A stretch of DNA of 64,000 bases from Actinomadura violacea (GTDB taxonomy: Bacteria > Actinomycetota > Actinomycetes > Streptosporangiales > Streptosporangiaceae), in NCBI RefSeq assembly GCF_017573465.1, contig NZ_JAGEPF010000006.1, positions 62,001-126,000 on the forward strand, in the 5' to 3' direction. Made by a program: the position numbers and the translations under genes. Each line of letters begins with the position of its first letter. Within the stretch, counting starts at the first letter, position 1. This document shows, piece by piece, positions 15,606-23,481 of the stretch. Under the pieces are notes generated by a model. The model saw nothing but the letters and a program-made list of their open reading frames with translations, was not told where the DNA came from and made no database searches.

Positions 15606-17072
15606 GTGACGCGCGTGGGCGAGGACGTGGACCTACTGGTCCGGGCGGCGCAGGACGGCGACCGCGAGGCCAGGGAGCGGCTGGTCGCCGAGCACCTGCC
15701 GCTGCTGTACAACGTGGTCGGCTGGGCCCTCGACGGCCACGCCGACGTGGACGACGTCGTCCAGGACTCGGTGCTGCGCGCGCTCGGCGGGCTGCACGGC
15801 CTGCGCGAGCCGCGCCGGTTCCGGTCGTGGCTGGTGTCCATCGCGATGAACCAGGTGCGGCGCCGCTGGTCGGCGCTGCAGCGCGGGACGCCGATGGACC
15901 CCGAGTCGCTGGCGCGCGTCGCCGCATCCGAGGCCGACTTCGCCGAGGCCGCCGTACTGCGGCTGGAGCTGTCCGGGCAGCGCCGCGAGATCGCCGAGGC
16001 GACCCGCTGGCTGGACGCGGGGGAGCGCGAGCTGCTCGGCCTGTGGTGGCTGGAGGCGTCGGGGCACCTGAGCCGCAGCGAGCTGGCGGACGCGCTCGGG
16101 GTGTCGGCGGCGCACGCGGCGGTGCGGGTGCAGCGGATGAAGAAGCAGCTCGCGACGTGCCGCGGTGTCGTCCGGGCGGTGGGGGCGGAGCGGCGGTGCG
16201 AGGGCCTGATCCCGGTGCTCGCGGAGTGGGACGGGCGGCCGTCGCCGCTGTGGCGCAAGCGCGTCGCCAAGCACGTCCGCGGCTGCCGGGCCTGCGCGGC
16301 CCGGCAGCGGGACCTGCTGCCGCCGGAGGCGCTGCTCGCGGGCCTGGTCATGGTGCCGCTGCCCGCCGCGCATCCGCTGCACGCGATCGCGGCGGGGTTC
16401 GCGGCCGCGCCGCCGGCGGCGACGTCCGGCGCGAGCGCGGGGGCGGGTGCGGCGAAGGGGGCTGGTCTCTCCGCGGCGAAGTGGGTGGCGGGCGCCGCGG
16501 CGGTCGGCGTCGCGGGCGCGGCGGTCGTCTTCTGGGGCATGGGGGACGGCTCGCCGGACGAGCCGCCGCGCAGAAACGACCCGCCGGTCGCCGCACACCG
16601 GACGCCGTCGCCCACGCCGACGACGCCGCGTCCGGGCGCCACGTCCGTCAAGGACCACATCGCGCCGCGCCCGGCGAAGACCGCGAAGCCGACCGTCGAG
16701 CAGCAGGTCGTCGCGCTGGTCAACCGGAACCGGGCGAAGGCCGGATGCCGGCCGCTGCGCGTCTCGCCCGCCCTGCACAAGGCCGCGCAGGGACACGCGG
16801 AGGACATGGCGTCCCGGCGCGCCCTCGACCATCGCGGCGCGGGCGGCAGCGACCCGGGCGACCGGATCACCGCCGCCGGTTTCCGCTGGAGCGCGTGGGC
16901 GGAGAACATCGCGCAGGGCCAGGCGTCGCCGCCCGCCGTGATGTCGTCCTGGATGAACAGCCAGGGGCACCGGGCCAACATCCTGAACTGCCGGCTGACG
17001 ATGATCGGGGTGGGCGTCGTGCGGGGGGCCGGCGGGCCCTGGTGGACCCAGGACTTCGCGGCCCCCGCCTGA
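15606..17072 (+). CDS. ECF-like sigma factor fused to membrane segment and CAP domain
   Basis: 488 residues in one frame. Residues ~25-92 are sigma region 2 (DVDDVVQDSVLRAL, RFRSWLVSIAMNQVRRRW), ~128-182 region 4 with helix-turn-helix (SRSELADALGVSAAHAAVRVQ). A zinc-anti-sigma-like H-x3-C-x2-C lies at 223-230. A single membrane helix is at ~291-312, a Pro/Thr/Arg linker at 315-362 and a CAP/SCP domain at ~366-485. Topology puts the sigma part inside and CAP outside, so the factor would be membrane-tethered unless released. GTG 15606 has GGAGGGA upstream. The CAP part resembles the adjacent CAP protein closely. Confidence 0.85.
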   Translation: MTRVGEDVDLLVRAAQDGDREARERLVAEHLPLLYNVVGWALDGHADVDDVVQDSVLRALGGLHGLREPRRFRSWLVSIAMNQVRRRWSALQRGTPMDPESLARVAASEADFAEAAVLRLELSGQRREIAEATRWLDAGERELLGLWWLEASGHLSRSELADALGVSAAHAAVRVQRMKKQLATCRGVVRAVGAERRCEGLIPVLAEWDGRPSPLWRKRVAKHVRGCRACAARQRDLLPPEALLAGLVMVPLPAAHPLHAIAAGFAAAPPAATSGASAGAGAAKGAGLSAAKWVAGAAAVGVAGAAVVFWGMGDGSPDEPPRRNDPPVAAHRTPSPTPTTPRPGATSVKDHIAPRPAKTAKPTVEQQVVALVNRNRAKAGCRPLRVSPALHKAAQGHAEDMASRRALDHRGAGGSDPGDRITAAGFRWSAWAENIAQGQASPPAVMSSWMNSQGHRANILNCRLTMIGVGVVRGAGGPWWTQDFAAPA

Positions 17073-17075
17073 CGG

Positions 17076-17855
17076 TCAGCGGCTCGTGCCGAAGTCCTGC
17101 GTCCAGTAGGGGCCGCCGCTCAGCACCACGCCGACGCCGATCTCCTTGAACCCGCAGTTCAGGATGTTCGCGCGGTGGCCGGAGCTGTGCATCCACGCGT
17201 CCATCACGCTCGCGGGCGTCGCCTGGCCCTTGGCGATGTTCTCGCCGTAGGAGGACCAGCGGTAGCCGGCGGCGGTGATGCGGTCACCCGGGTCCTTGCC
17301 GTCCGGGTCGGTGTGGTCGAAGAAGTTGCGGGCGCGCATGTCGGACGAGAACGCCTGCGCGGCCCGCGCGAGCTTGGTGTTGACGGTCAGGGCGCGGCAG
17401 CCGTGCTTGGCGCGCTCGGCGTTGACCAGCGCGACGACCTGCGAGGCGTACCGTCCGGCGGTCCCGCCGACGGGCGCGGCGGGGGTCTTCGGTTTCGCGG
17501 GCGCCGTCTTGGCGGGACGGTGGTGCGTCGTGCGCGGCGTCGGCTTGTGCGACGGCTTGGCCTTCTTGTGCCGCTTCGGCTGCGCCTTGCGGGTCGGCGT
17601 GGGCCGCGGCGCGTCGGCGACGGCGCGGGACGGCGCGGCGCTCGGCGACAGCGACGAGCCGCTCGCGGCGGGGGAGCCGTCGGCGCCGCCCCCGAACGCG
17701 CCGGCGGCCGTCCCGGCGACGCCGCCGATCACCAGCAGGCCCGCCGCCCCCGCGGCCGTCCAGGCGGCGACGCGGCGGGACGCCCGGCGCGGCCGGCCGG
17801 GGCGCGGCCCGGACGGGCGCGGGCGTCCGGTGCCGCGGGCAGGGGGGTAGCTCAT
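17076..17855 (-). CDS. Secreted CAP/SCP-domain protein
   Basis: 259-residue protein. An Arg-rich N-terminus is followed by a hydrophobic signal or anchor at ~31-57, a long Ser/Pro/Lys/His-rich linker (~60-130) and a CAP domain at ~138-259 (QVVALVNAERAKHGC, FFDHTDPDGKDPGDRI, SGHRANILN). The His/Asp/Glu set of bacterial CAP domains is present (DH, GEN, SGHR). Function of such YkwD-like proteins in the wall is unsettled. It ends three bases from the sigma-CAP gene, tail to tail, and the two CAP domains are near duplicates. ATG 17855 precedes the basic N-terminus. Confidence 0.88.
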   Translation of the reverse strand: MSYPPARGTGRPRPSGPRPGRPRRASRRVAAWTAAGAAGLLVIGGVAGTAAGAFGGGADGSPAASGSSLSPSAAPSRAVADAPRPTPTRKAQPKRHKKAKPSHKPTPRTTHHRPAKTAPAKPKTPAAPVGGTAGRYASQVVALVNAERAKHGCRALTVNTKLARAAQAFSSDMRARNFFDHTDPDGKDPGDRITAAGYRWSSYGENIAKGQATPASVMDAWMHSSGHRANILNCGFKEIGVGVVLSGGPYWTQDFGTSR

Positions 17856-18088
17856 GGCGATGCCACATCCTTCTCGTCGGGGGTGCGAACACGCAGCAGA
17901 CCCCGCGCGGGACGGCCGATAACCGAAAATCCAGGGCTTCTTCAGCGGCGCCCCCGGCGCGGCGCAGGGCCCGGCCAAGAAAGGGGCAAGACCGCATGTC
18001 GGGCGGCACGTGCACGCCGGGCGGGCTCTCTGATTGACCACCGGAGGGCACAGCGCCCGCCTGGTCCGGGCAACCGAGGAGTCACGCC

Positions 18089-19498
18089 GTGAAGAGAAGC
18101 TGGAAGGCCGCCATCGCCGCCGCCGGGGCGACCGCCATGACGACCGCCTCCGTGGCGTGGCCGGAGCCCGCCGGGAACGCGTCCGCCGGGGGCGCGGCGA
18201 GCGCGTCCGGCAAGGGCCGCTGGGTGCTGATGGACGCGGAGAACTTCAACCGTCCGCTGCACGTCGACGGCGCGAAGTGGCGGCTGGACCCGCAGGGCAA
18301 GCGCAGCCCGTGGAACGTCGACGCGTTCGACGACGACGGCGAGGCGTGGACGAAGATGAGCGGCCCGCTGTTCAAGAAGCAGATGGCGACGCTGAACGTG
18401 TACCGCAAGCGCGTCGCGTTCGGCAGCAAGGGATGGCTCACCGCCGAGGTCGCCGCCGTCGACAAGAACCACGACGGCCGCCCCGACTCCCGCCCCGGCC
18501 TGTCGACGGTCACGCTGCCCGGCGGGCAGCGGGCCGCGCGGATCTCCGAGCCGAGCTGGGACGCGGGCGTGCTGATCCGGCCGACGCACCCGCTGCCGCG
18601 CCACTACCGCGTCGAGATGACGCTGCGCGGCATCGACTTCGGCGGGAAGCGCAACGGCACGTTCGACTACAACGGCCGGCACAACGGCTACACCAAGGAG
18701 CCGTGCAAGACCCGCTACCCGTGGACGTTCACGGGTGCTCTCCCCGGCAAGTCGCGCTGCCAGTACCCGGACGTGACGCGGGAGAACGGCTTCTACTACA
18801 TGACGATCCTCGACTACGCGACGCCCGCGCCGCACGGCAACCCCGACATCCACTTCCGCCGCAAGGTCATCATGGACGGCTACTACAGCGACCTTCCGCG
18901 CTGGCAGCACGCCGCGACCTGCAACCCGAAGACCCGCAAGATGTACCGGACGTTCGACGGCACCTTCAACGGCGTGAACGCGCTGTTCGCGCGCGGCGAC
19001 AAGTTCATCGGCGGGCCGGACAACAACATCAGCAACGAGTACTACGCGAAGACCCGCTGCGGGAACGCGTCGCTGGACAAGCACTACGGGCCCGGCAAGC
19101 GGTTCGAGGGGCACCTGACCAGCGCGGAGCTGCAGCCGCAGCTGCTGCCGAAGGCGTCGTACCGGTTCGCCGTCGAGCGCGACGACACCGGGTACACGCT
19201 GGAGATGAGCGGGCCGTTCCGGTTCATCGGGCAGGCGACGCTGCGCGTCCACCACGACTTCATCGAGCACGGCCGCCCGATCTGGCACTACAACCAGACG
19301 CCCGGCGAGTACGACGGCCGCTTCGACCGCAGGCTCGTCCACAAGGGCCCGGACGGCACCTACGTCACGAAGCACACCTGGCCGAAGGGCTCGGCGTACC
19401 CGGACTCGTTCATCATCGGCGACCCGCACCTGAACTACTACGAGGGCGAGGCGGTCGTCGACGACATCCGCCTCTACGTCCCCCGCAACGACAAGTAG
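18089..19498 (+). CDS. Secreted protein of unknown family
   Basis: 469 residues. Two lysine/arginine residues and a hydrophobic stretch (~7-27) look like a signal peptide; cleavage after AWPEPAGNA is possible. The mature part is rich in Tyr, Trp, Asn and His with segments such as RYRVEMTLRGIDFGG-like beta strands and GNPDIHFRRKV, which suggest a beta-sandwich such as a concanavalin-A-like or glycanase-like fold. Four Cys residues could form disulfides. I do not recognise the family. GTG 18089 follows GAGGAG. It lies between envelope genes and ends six bases from the histidine kinase end. Confidence 0.7.
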   Translation: MKRSWKAAIAAAGATAMTTASVAWPEPAGNASAGGAASASGKGRWVLMDAENFNRPLHVDGAKWRLDPQGKRSPWNVDAFDDDGEAWTKMSGPLFKKQMATLNVYRKRVAFGSKGWLTAEVAAVDKNHDGRPDSRPGLSTVTLPGGQRAARISEPSWDAGVLIRPTHPLPRHYRVEMTLRGIDFGGKRNGTFDYNGRHNGYTKEPCKTRYPWTFTGALPGKSRCQYPDVTRENGFYYMTILDYATPAPHGNPDIHFRRKVIMDGYYSDLPRWQHAATCNPKTRKMYRTFDGTFNGVNALFARGDKFIGGPDNNISNEYYAKTRCGNASLDKHYGPGKRFEGHLTSAELQPQLLPKASYRFAVERDDTGYTLEMSGPFRFIGQATLRVHHDFIEHGRPIWHYNQTPGEYDGRFDRRLVHKGPDGTYVTKHTWPKGSAYPDSFIIGDPHLNYYEGEAVVDDIRLYVPRNDK

Positions 19499-19504
19499 GT
19501 CCGG

Positions 19505-20860
19505 CTACTCGCGGGCCCGCTGCTTGCGGGCCCGCCGGCGGGGGCGGCGGGCGGCGCGGCGGGACGGCGGCCGGGACTCGGTGCGCAGCCACAGCTCGAT
19601 CTGCGCGCCGCCCAGCGCCGCCTCGCCGATCTTCAGCGACCCGCCGGTCGACTCGGCGAGCCGGCGCGCGATGTCCAGGCCGAGACCGGTGGAGCCGGTG
19701 CCGCTCGCGCCGCGCCGCAGCGCCGCCTCCGCGTCCGGGATGCCGGGCCCGGCGTCGCCGACCAGGAGGCCGGTGGAGTACCGCCCCTGGTGCAGCGTGA
19801 CCGACAGCGCGGTGCGCTGCCGGGTGTGCCGGAACACGTTGCCGAGCAGCGCGTCCACGGCGGCGACGAGCTCGTCCTCGCCGACCGGCACCCGGACCGC
19901 GCCGTCCGGGACCAGCACCTCGCAGTCGCGGCCCTGGTCGGCGGCCAGCGCCGACCAGAACTCCATCCGCCGCCGGACGACCGCCGCCGCGTCGCAGGAC
20001 GGCCGCTCGGCCGCGGGCCGCCGCGCCGTCGCGATGATCTCGTCGACGGTCTCCTCCAGCCGGCTCAGCGCGTCCTGGCTGTGCGCCATCCGGGCCGGGT
20101 CGGCGGGGTTGGCGGCGAGGCCGTTGAGGTTCACCCGCAGCGCGGTCAGCGGGGTGCGCAGCCGGTGCGACAGGTCGGCGGCCGACTCCCGCTCCGCCTC
20201 CAGCAGCCGGACGAGCCGGTCCGCCATCCGGTTGAACGCGGTCCCGGCGGCGCGCAGCTCCGGCGGCCCGCCGGGCGCGACGCGGGCCTCCAGGTCGCCG
20301 TCGCCGACCCGGGTCACCGCGTTCGCCAGCCCGTCGGCGGCCTTCACCACCCGGACCGCGAGCCGGTCGGCCATCGCCACCGACACCAGCACCAGCGCGA
20401 CCGCGACGAGCCCGAGGATGGTGCGCGACCGCGCCACGCCCCGGTTCAGCTCCGCGTCCGGCACGTACACCTCGATGACGGCGACGCGGTCGGAGTCCAG
20501 CAGCGCGGGGGTGAGCAGGACCGTCCCGCCGGCCGCGGCGGCGGTGAACGCGCGGCGCAGCGCGCGCGCCCTGCCGACGTCGGCGTCCGACGCGTGCGCC
20601 GACCCGATCGCGGGGCCCTGCGCCGGGTGCAGCGCGAGCCGCCCGGCGGCGCCGGCGGGGGTGGAGCCGACGGCGTCGGCGAGCGAGGCGGGCGCGGCGG
20701 TGACGGTCAGGACGGGTTCGAGGGAGGCGGCCTGCTGCGCGGCGGCCGACAGCGCCCGGTCGTGCGCCATCTGCCCGACCAGGAGGCCGAGCGGGACGAC
20801 GAACGACAGCGCCACCATCGCCGTCACCGCGGTGGCGATCCGCGCCAGCGCACCTCTCAT
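19505..20860 (-). CDS. Membrane sensor histidine kinase
   Basis: 451 residues. Membrane helices at ~6-28 and ~147-165 flank a ~120-residue extracytoplasmic sensor; HAMP is at ~165-218. The phosphoacceptor box SHRLRTPLTALRV places the His at 232. N-box LLGNVFRHT, G1 GDAGPGIP and G2 GSTGLGLDIA follow. The C-terminus is an Arg-rich tail. The kinase would phosphorylate the OmpR-type regulator at 21494-22189, although an opposite-strand gene lies between them. Signal unknown; the variable sensor suggests an envelope cue. Confidence 0.92.
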   Translation of the reverse strand: MRGALARIATAVTAMVALSFVVPLGLLVGQMAHDRALSAAAQQAASLEPVLTVTAAPASLADAVGSTPAGAAGRLALHPAQGPAIGSAHASDADVGRARALRRAFTAAAAGGTVLLTPALLDSDRVAVIEVYVPDAELNRGVARSRTILGLVAVALVLVSVAMADRLAVRVVKAADGLANAVTRVGDGDLEARVAPGGPPELRAAGTAFNRMADRLVRLLEAERESAADLSHRLRTPLTALRVNLNGLAANPADPARMAHSQDALSRLEETVDEIIATARRPAAERPSCDAAAVVRRRMEFWSALAADQGRDCEVLVPDGAVRVPVGEDELVAAVDALLGNVFRHTRQRTALSVTLHQGRYSTGLLVGDAGPGIPDAEAALRRGASGTGSTGLGLDIARRLAESTGGSLKIGEAALGGAQIELWLRTESRPPSRRAARRPRRRARKQRARE

Positions 20861-20934
20861 CGACTCTCCCCCCGGCCCTGCGTTTTGAGTTGGTCTATGG
20901 GCGAACCGCCACTGGTTTCGGAGATACTAGGCCA

Positions 20935-21462
20935 ATGCGGGTTCGTTTTCGTTTCACCGTCGTGTGGGTGGCCACGACGGCGGCCGGCATGGCGATCAGC
21001 TGGGCCGGGGTCGGCCACGCGCTGCGCGGCACGACGCTGCAGGCGCCCGACCTCGCGGCGAACGTCCCCGTCCAGCGCGGGCGGCCGCCTACGCCGCCCG
21101 CCGGGCCGTCCGGTGCGTCGCCGACGGTGTCGTCCTCGGCTCCGCACCGCACCGTCGCGCCCTCGACGTCGCCGTCCGCGTCCGCTCGGACGAGCGCGCC
21201 GGCGTCGCCGACGTCCGCTCCCTCGACGGACGCCGGGGCCGGGAAGGTCCGCACCTACGTGGTGAAGCACGGACGCGTCGTCCTGTCGCTGACCTCCTCG
21301 TCCGCGCGGCTGGTGTCGGCCGTTCCGGACAGCGGGTTCGAGGTGAAGACGTGGCGCAAGAGCACCTGGCTGCGCGTCGACCTCACCGACGGCGAGCACG
21401 GGTCGGCGGTGTTCGCGACCTGGAACGGCCACCCGACGCTCGTCCAGGTCTACGAGTACTGA
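20935..21462 (+). CDS. Small exported protein between kinase and regulator genes
   Basis: 175 residues. A membrane or signal segment is at ~6-28, then a Pro/Ser/Thr-rich stretch (~45-100) and a compact C-terminal domain (~103-175) with strands VRTYVVKHGRVVLSLTS, TWLRVDLTDG and SAVFATWNGHP. No family recognised. It reads opposite to the two-component genes that flank it and shares a 74-base divergent promoter region with the kinase. It could be the ligand or target of the system; that is inference. ATG 20935 begins at the hydrophobic segment. Confidence 0.7.
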   Translation: MRVRFRFTVVWVATTAAGMAISWAGVGHALRGTTLQAPDLAANVPVQRGRPPTPPAGPSGASPTVSSSAPHRTVAPSTSPSASARTSAPASPTSAPSTDAGAGKVRTYVVKHGRVVLSLTSSSARLVSAVPDSGFEVKTWRKSTWLRVDLTDGEHGSAVFATWNGHPTLVQVYEY

Positions 21463-21493
21463 ACCGCCCCGGCACCGGACCGCCCGGCCCCGC

Positions 21494-22189
21494 TCACTCG
21501 GGGCCGACGAGCATCACCCCGACGCCCCGGACGGTGTGCAGGTAGCGGGGCGCGGCGGCGTTCTCGCCCATCTTGCGGCGCAGCCACGACAGGTGGACGT
21601 CGATGGTCTGGTCGTCGCCGTAGGGCTGCTGCCACACCTTCGCGAGCAGCTCGCGCCGCCCGACGACCCGTCCGGCGTTCTCCGCGAGGTAGCCGAGCAG
21701 GTCGAACTCGCGGCGCGACAGCCGCAGCGGCGCGCCGCCCATGGACGCCTGCCGCCGTTCGAGGTCGACGCGCAGCTCGCCGAGCACGACCGCGTCGCGG
21801 TGCGGCTGCGAGCGGGCGCGCCGCAGCACCGCCTCCAGCCGGGCGTGCAGGTGGTCGGCGGAGAACGGCTTCACCACGTAGTCGTCGGCGCCCGCGCCGA
21901 GCAGCCGGATGATCTCCGCCTCGCCGTCCCGCGCGGTCGCCACGATCACCGGGACGTCGGACACCGCGCGCAGCATCTTCAGTGCCTCGCCGCCGTCGAG
22001 GTCGGGCAGGCCGAGGTCCAGCACGACGGCCTCGGGCGCGGTGGCGGTGGCCTCCCGCAGCGCGTCCAGGGCCCGTCCCGCGCTGCGGACCGAATGCCCG
22101 AGGTCGGTCAGCTCCCGGATCAGCGCACGCCGCACGTGCTCGTCGTCTTCCACCAGCAGGATCGAGGCCACGGTTGGACCATAAGGCAT
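21494..22189 (-). CDS. OmpR-family response regulator
   Basis: 231 residues. Receiver domain: acidic pair in LLVEDDEHV, phosphoacceptor D58 in VVLDLGLPD, Thr/Ala switch residue and K107 in VVKPF. The winged-helix output domain spans ~135-229 with REFDLLGYLAENAGRVVGRRELL and YGDDQTIDVHLSWLRRKMG. It very likely partners the kinase at 19505-20860. A GTG six codons in is another plausible start because most family members begin just before ILLVEDD. Two 11-base-spaced direct repeats upstream (22261-22296) are candidate sites. Confidence 0.92.
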   Translation of the reverse strand: MPYGPTVASILLVEDDEHVRRALIRELTDLGHSVRSAGRALDALREATATAPEAVVLDLGLPDLDGGEALKMLRAVSDVPVIVATARDGEAEIIRLLGAGADDYVVKPFSADHLHARLEAVLRRARSQPHRDAVVLGELRVDLERRQASMGGAPLRLSRREFDLLGYLAENAGRVVGRRELLAKVWQQPYGDDQTIDVHLSWLRRKMGENAAAPRYLHTVRGVGVMLVGPE

Positions 22190-22260
22190 CGCGCGGGCCC
22201 GCGGAAAACGAACGGCGCACTCCGGAAGGCGGCCGGGAAGCGTCCGCCGGCCGCGCTTAA

Positions 22261-22296
22261 CACTCGATCAGCACTTGATTAAGGGTTCCCTAAGGG
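22261..22296. promoter_or_regulatory. Two pairs of 11-base-spaced direct repeats
   Basis: CACTCGATCA (22261) is followed by CACTTGATTA (22272), and TAAGGG (22280) by TAAGGG (22291). OmpR-family regulators bind direct repeats with a period of about 11. The sites lie between the regulator gene and a small membrane protein gene. Confidence 0.45.
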
Positions 22297-22403
22297 CCGC
22301 TTCCGCCGGCCGTTATCGGCGCTTCGGGAATGGCTCGCACGCTAATCTCATTATCGAAAGGTCACGGGGGCGGAGACCGCTCCGCGCGGTTTCTGGGGGG
22401 CTG

Positions 22404-22613
22404 ATGGTCGCCGGCACCGGGATACGGGGGCGCTCCGCGGGGGGGATGCGGCGGCGCCATCAGGGCCGGCGCCGGCGGGGACGCGGCCGGCACGCGGGCG
22501 CGCCGCATGCCGGCCGCGCTCCGGCGTGGCTGAACCGGCTGGCCAAGGCGGTCTGGCTCGCGGACGGGGCGCTCGCCGTCGCGGCGCTGCTGACCGCCGT
22601 GCTTCTGCGGTGA
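22404..22613 (+). CDS. Small basic membrane protein (69 residues), candidate
   Basis: The N-terminal ~45 residues are Arg/His/Gly-rich and the C-terminus has one hydrophobic helix (KAVWLADGALAVAALLTAVLL). ATG 22404 follows GGGGGG, a fair ribosome site; a start at 22275 would add 43 residues without family resemblance. It is divergent from the response-regulator gene. No family recognised. Confidence 0.45.
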   Translation: MVAGTGIRGRSAGGMRRRHQGRRRRGRGRHAGAPHAGRAPAWLNRLAKAVWLADGALAVAALLTAVLLR

Positions 22614-22617
22614 GAGG

Positions 22618-23481
22618 CTATTCGACGACGGCGGGGTTGAATTCCGGCGGGTCGCCGAGCATTCCGCGATGCGACCGCGGCTTGCTCCCGTCGATGTCGG
22701 TGACGCCGAGTTCCTCGCCGAGTTCCGCGCCGATGAGGACCCGCCCCGTCCATTTCATCGGGTCGTCGGAACGGGCGAGCGCGTCGATGACGCGGCCGCT
22801 GAACTCCGGCGACTCGGCGCCGGCGGCGAACGAGGCGTACTTGTCGGGGACGCCGTCGAAGAGGGCCTTGTTCCGCTCGGTCTTCAGCAGCCCCATCCAC
22901 AGCGAGATGACCGCGACGTTGTAGGGCCGGAAATCGACCGCCATGTCGTGGGCCATCTTGTCCACGGCGGCCTTTCCGGCGCCGTAGGCGGGGCCGTGCA
23001 TGTAGCACCGCCCGCCGAACGACGAGGTGTTCACGACGAGGCCGCCGTCGCCGCGGACCAGCAGCGGCGCCGCGTAGTACGTCGCGACGTACGCCGACCG
23101 CATCCCGACGTCGAGCATGCTCTGCAGCGCGAGCGGCTTCTCCCAGAACGGGCCCTTGCGGGTCAGGCCGTCCGGGATCGTGAACGCGTTGTTGACGAGG
23201 ACGTCCAGCCCGCCGCGCTCCCGCCCGACCTGCTCGAACAGGGCCTTGACCTGCTCGTCGTCGGAGTGGTCGCAGATCACCGGGACGCCGGTGCCGCCGC
23301 GCTCGTCGATCTCCTTCGCGGTCGCGTACACGCTGCCCGGCAGGTCGGCGTCGCCGTCGGCGCGGGTGCGCCCGGTCACGTACACGGTCGCGCCGGTCTC
23401 GCCGAGGGCGAGCGCGATGCCCTTCCCGGCGCCGCGGCTCGCCCCGGTGACCACCGCCACCCGGTCTGCGGTCAGGCCCAT
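22618..23481 (-). CDS. SDR family oxidoreductase
   Basis: 287 residues with the SDR signature: nucleotide motif TGASRGAGKG at residues 12-21, an Arg after the second strand (TGRTR, suggesting NADP), VNNAF near 95, Ser in NTSSFG and the pair YGAGK near 165-169. It is longer than classical SDRs, with a C-terminal extension (ELGVTDIDGSKPRSHRG) typical of the "SDR family" members near acyl-CoA ligases in mycobacteria and actinomycetes. It is last in the leftward operon and overlaps the hydrolase stop by ten bases. Likely acts on an alcohol or ketone intermediate of that pathway. Confidence 0.9.
   Translation of the reverse strand: MGLTADRVAVVTGASRGAGKGIALALGETGATVYVTGRTRADGDADLPGSVYATAKEIDERGGTGVPVICDHSDDEQVKALFEQVGRERGGLDVLVNNAFTIPDGLTRKGPFWEKPLALQSMLDVGMRSAYVATYYAAPLLVRGDGGLVVNTSSFGGRCYMHGPAYGAGKAAVDKMAHDMAVDFRPYNVAVISLWMGLLKTERNKALFDGVPDKYASFAAGAESPEFSGRVIDALARSDDPMKWTGRVLIGAELGEELGVTDIDGSKPRSHRGMLGDPPEFNPAVVE

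Noticed and set aside
19505..19560. GC-rich repeat GCGGGCCCGC twice near 19510-19535 as a terminator
   Set aside because: It lies inside the Arg-rich C-terminal coding part of the histidine kinase and is explained by codon use.
22275..22403. Upstream extension of the small membrane protein (43 more codons)
   Set aside because: The extension runs through the direct repeats of the promoter and shows no protein-like pattern.
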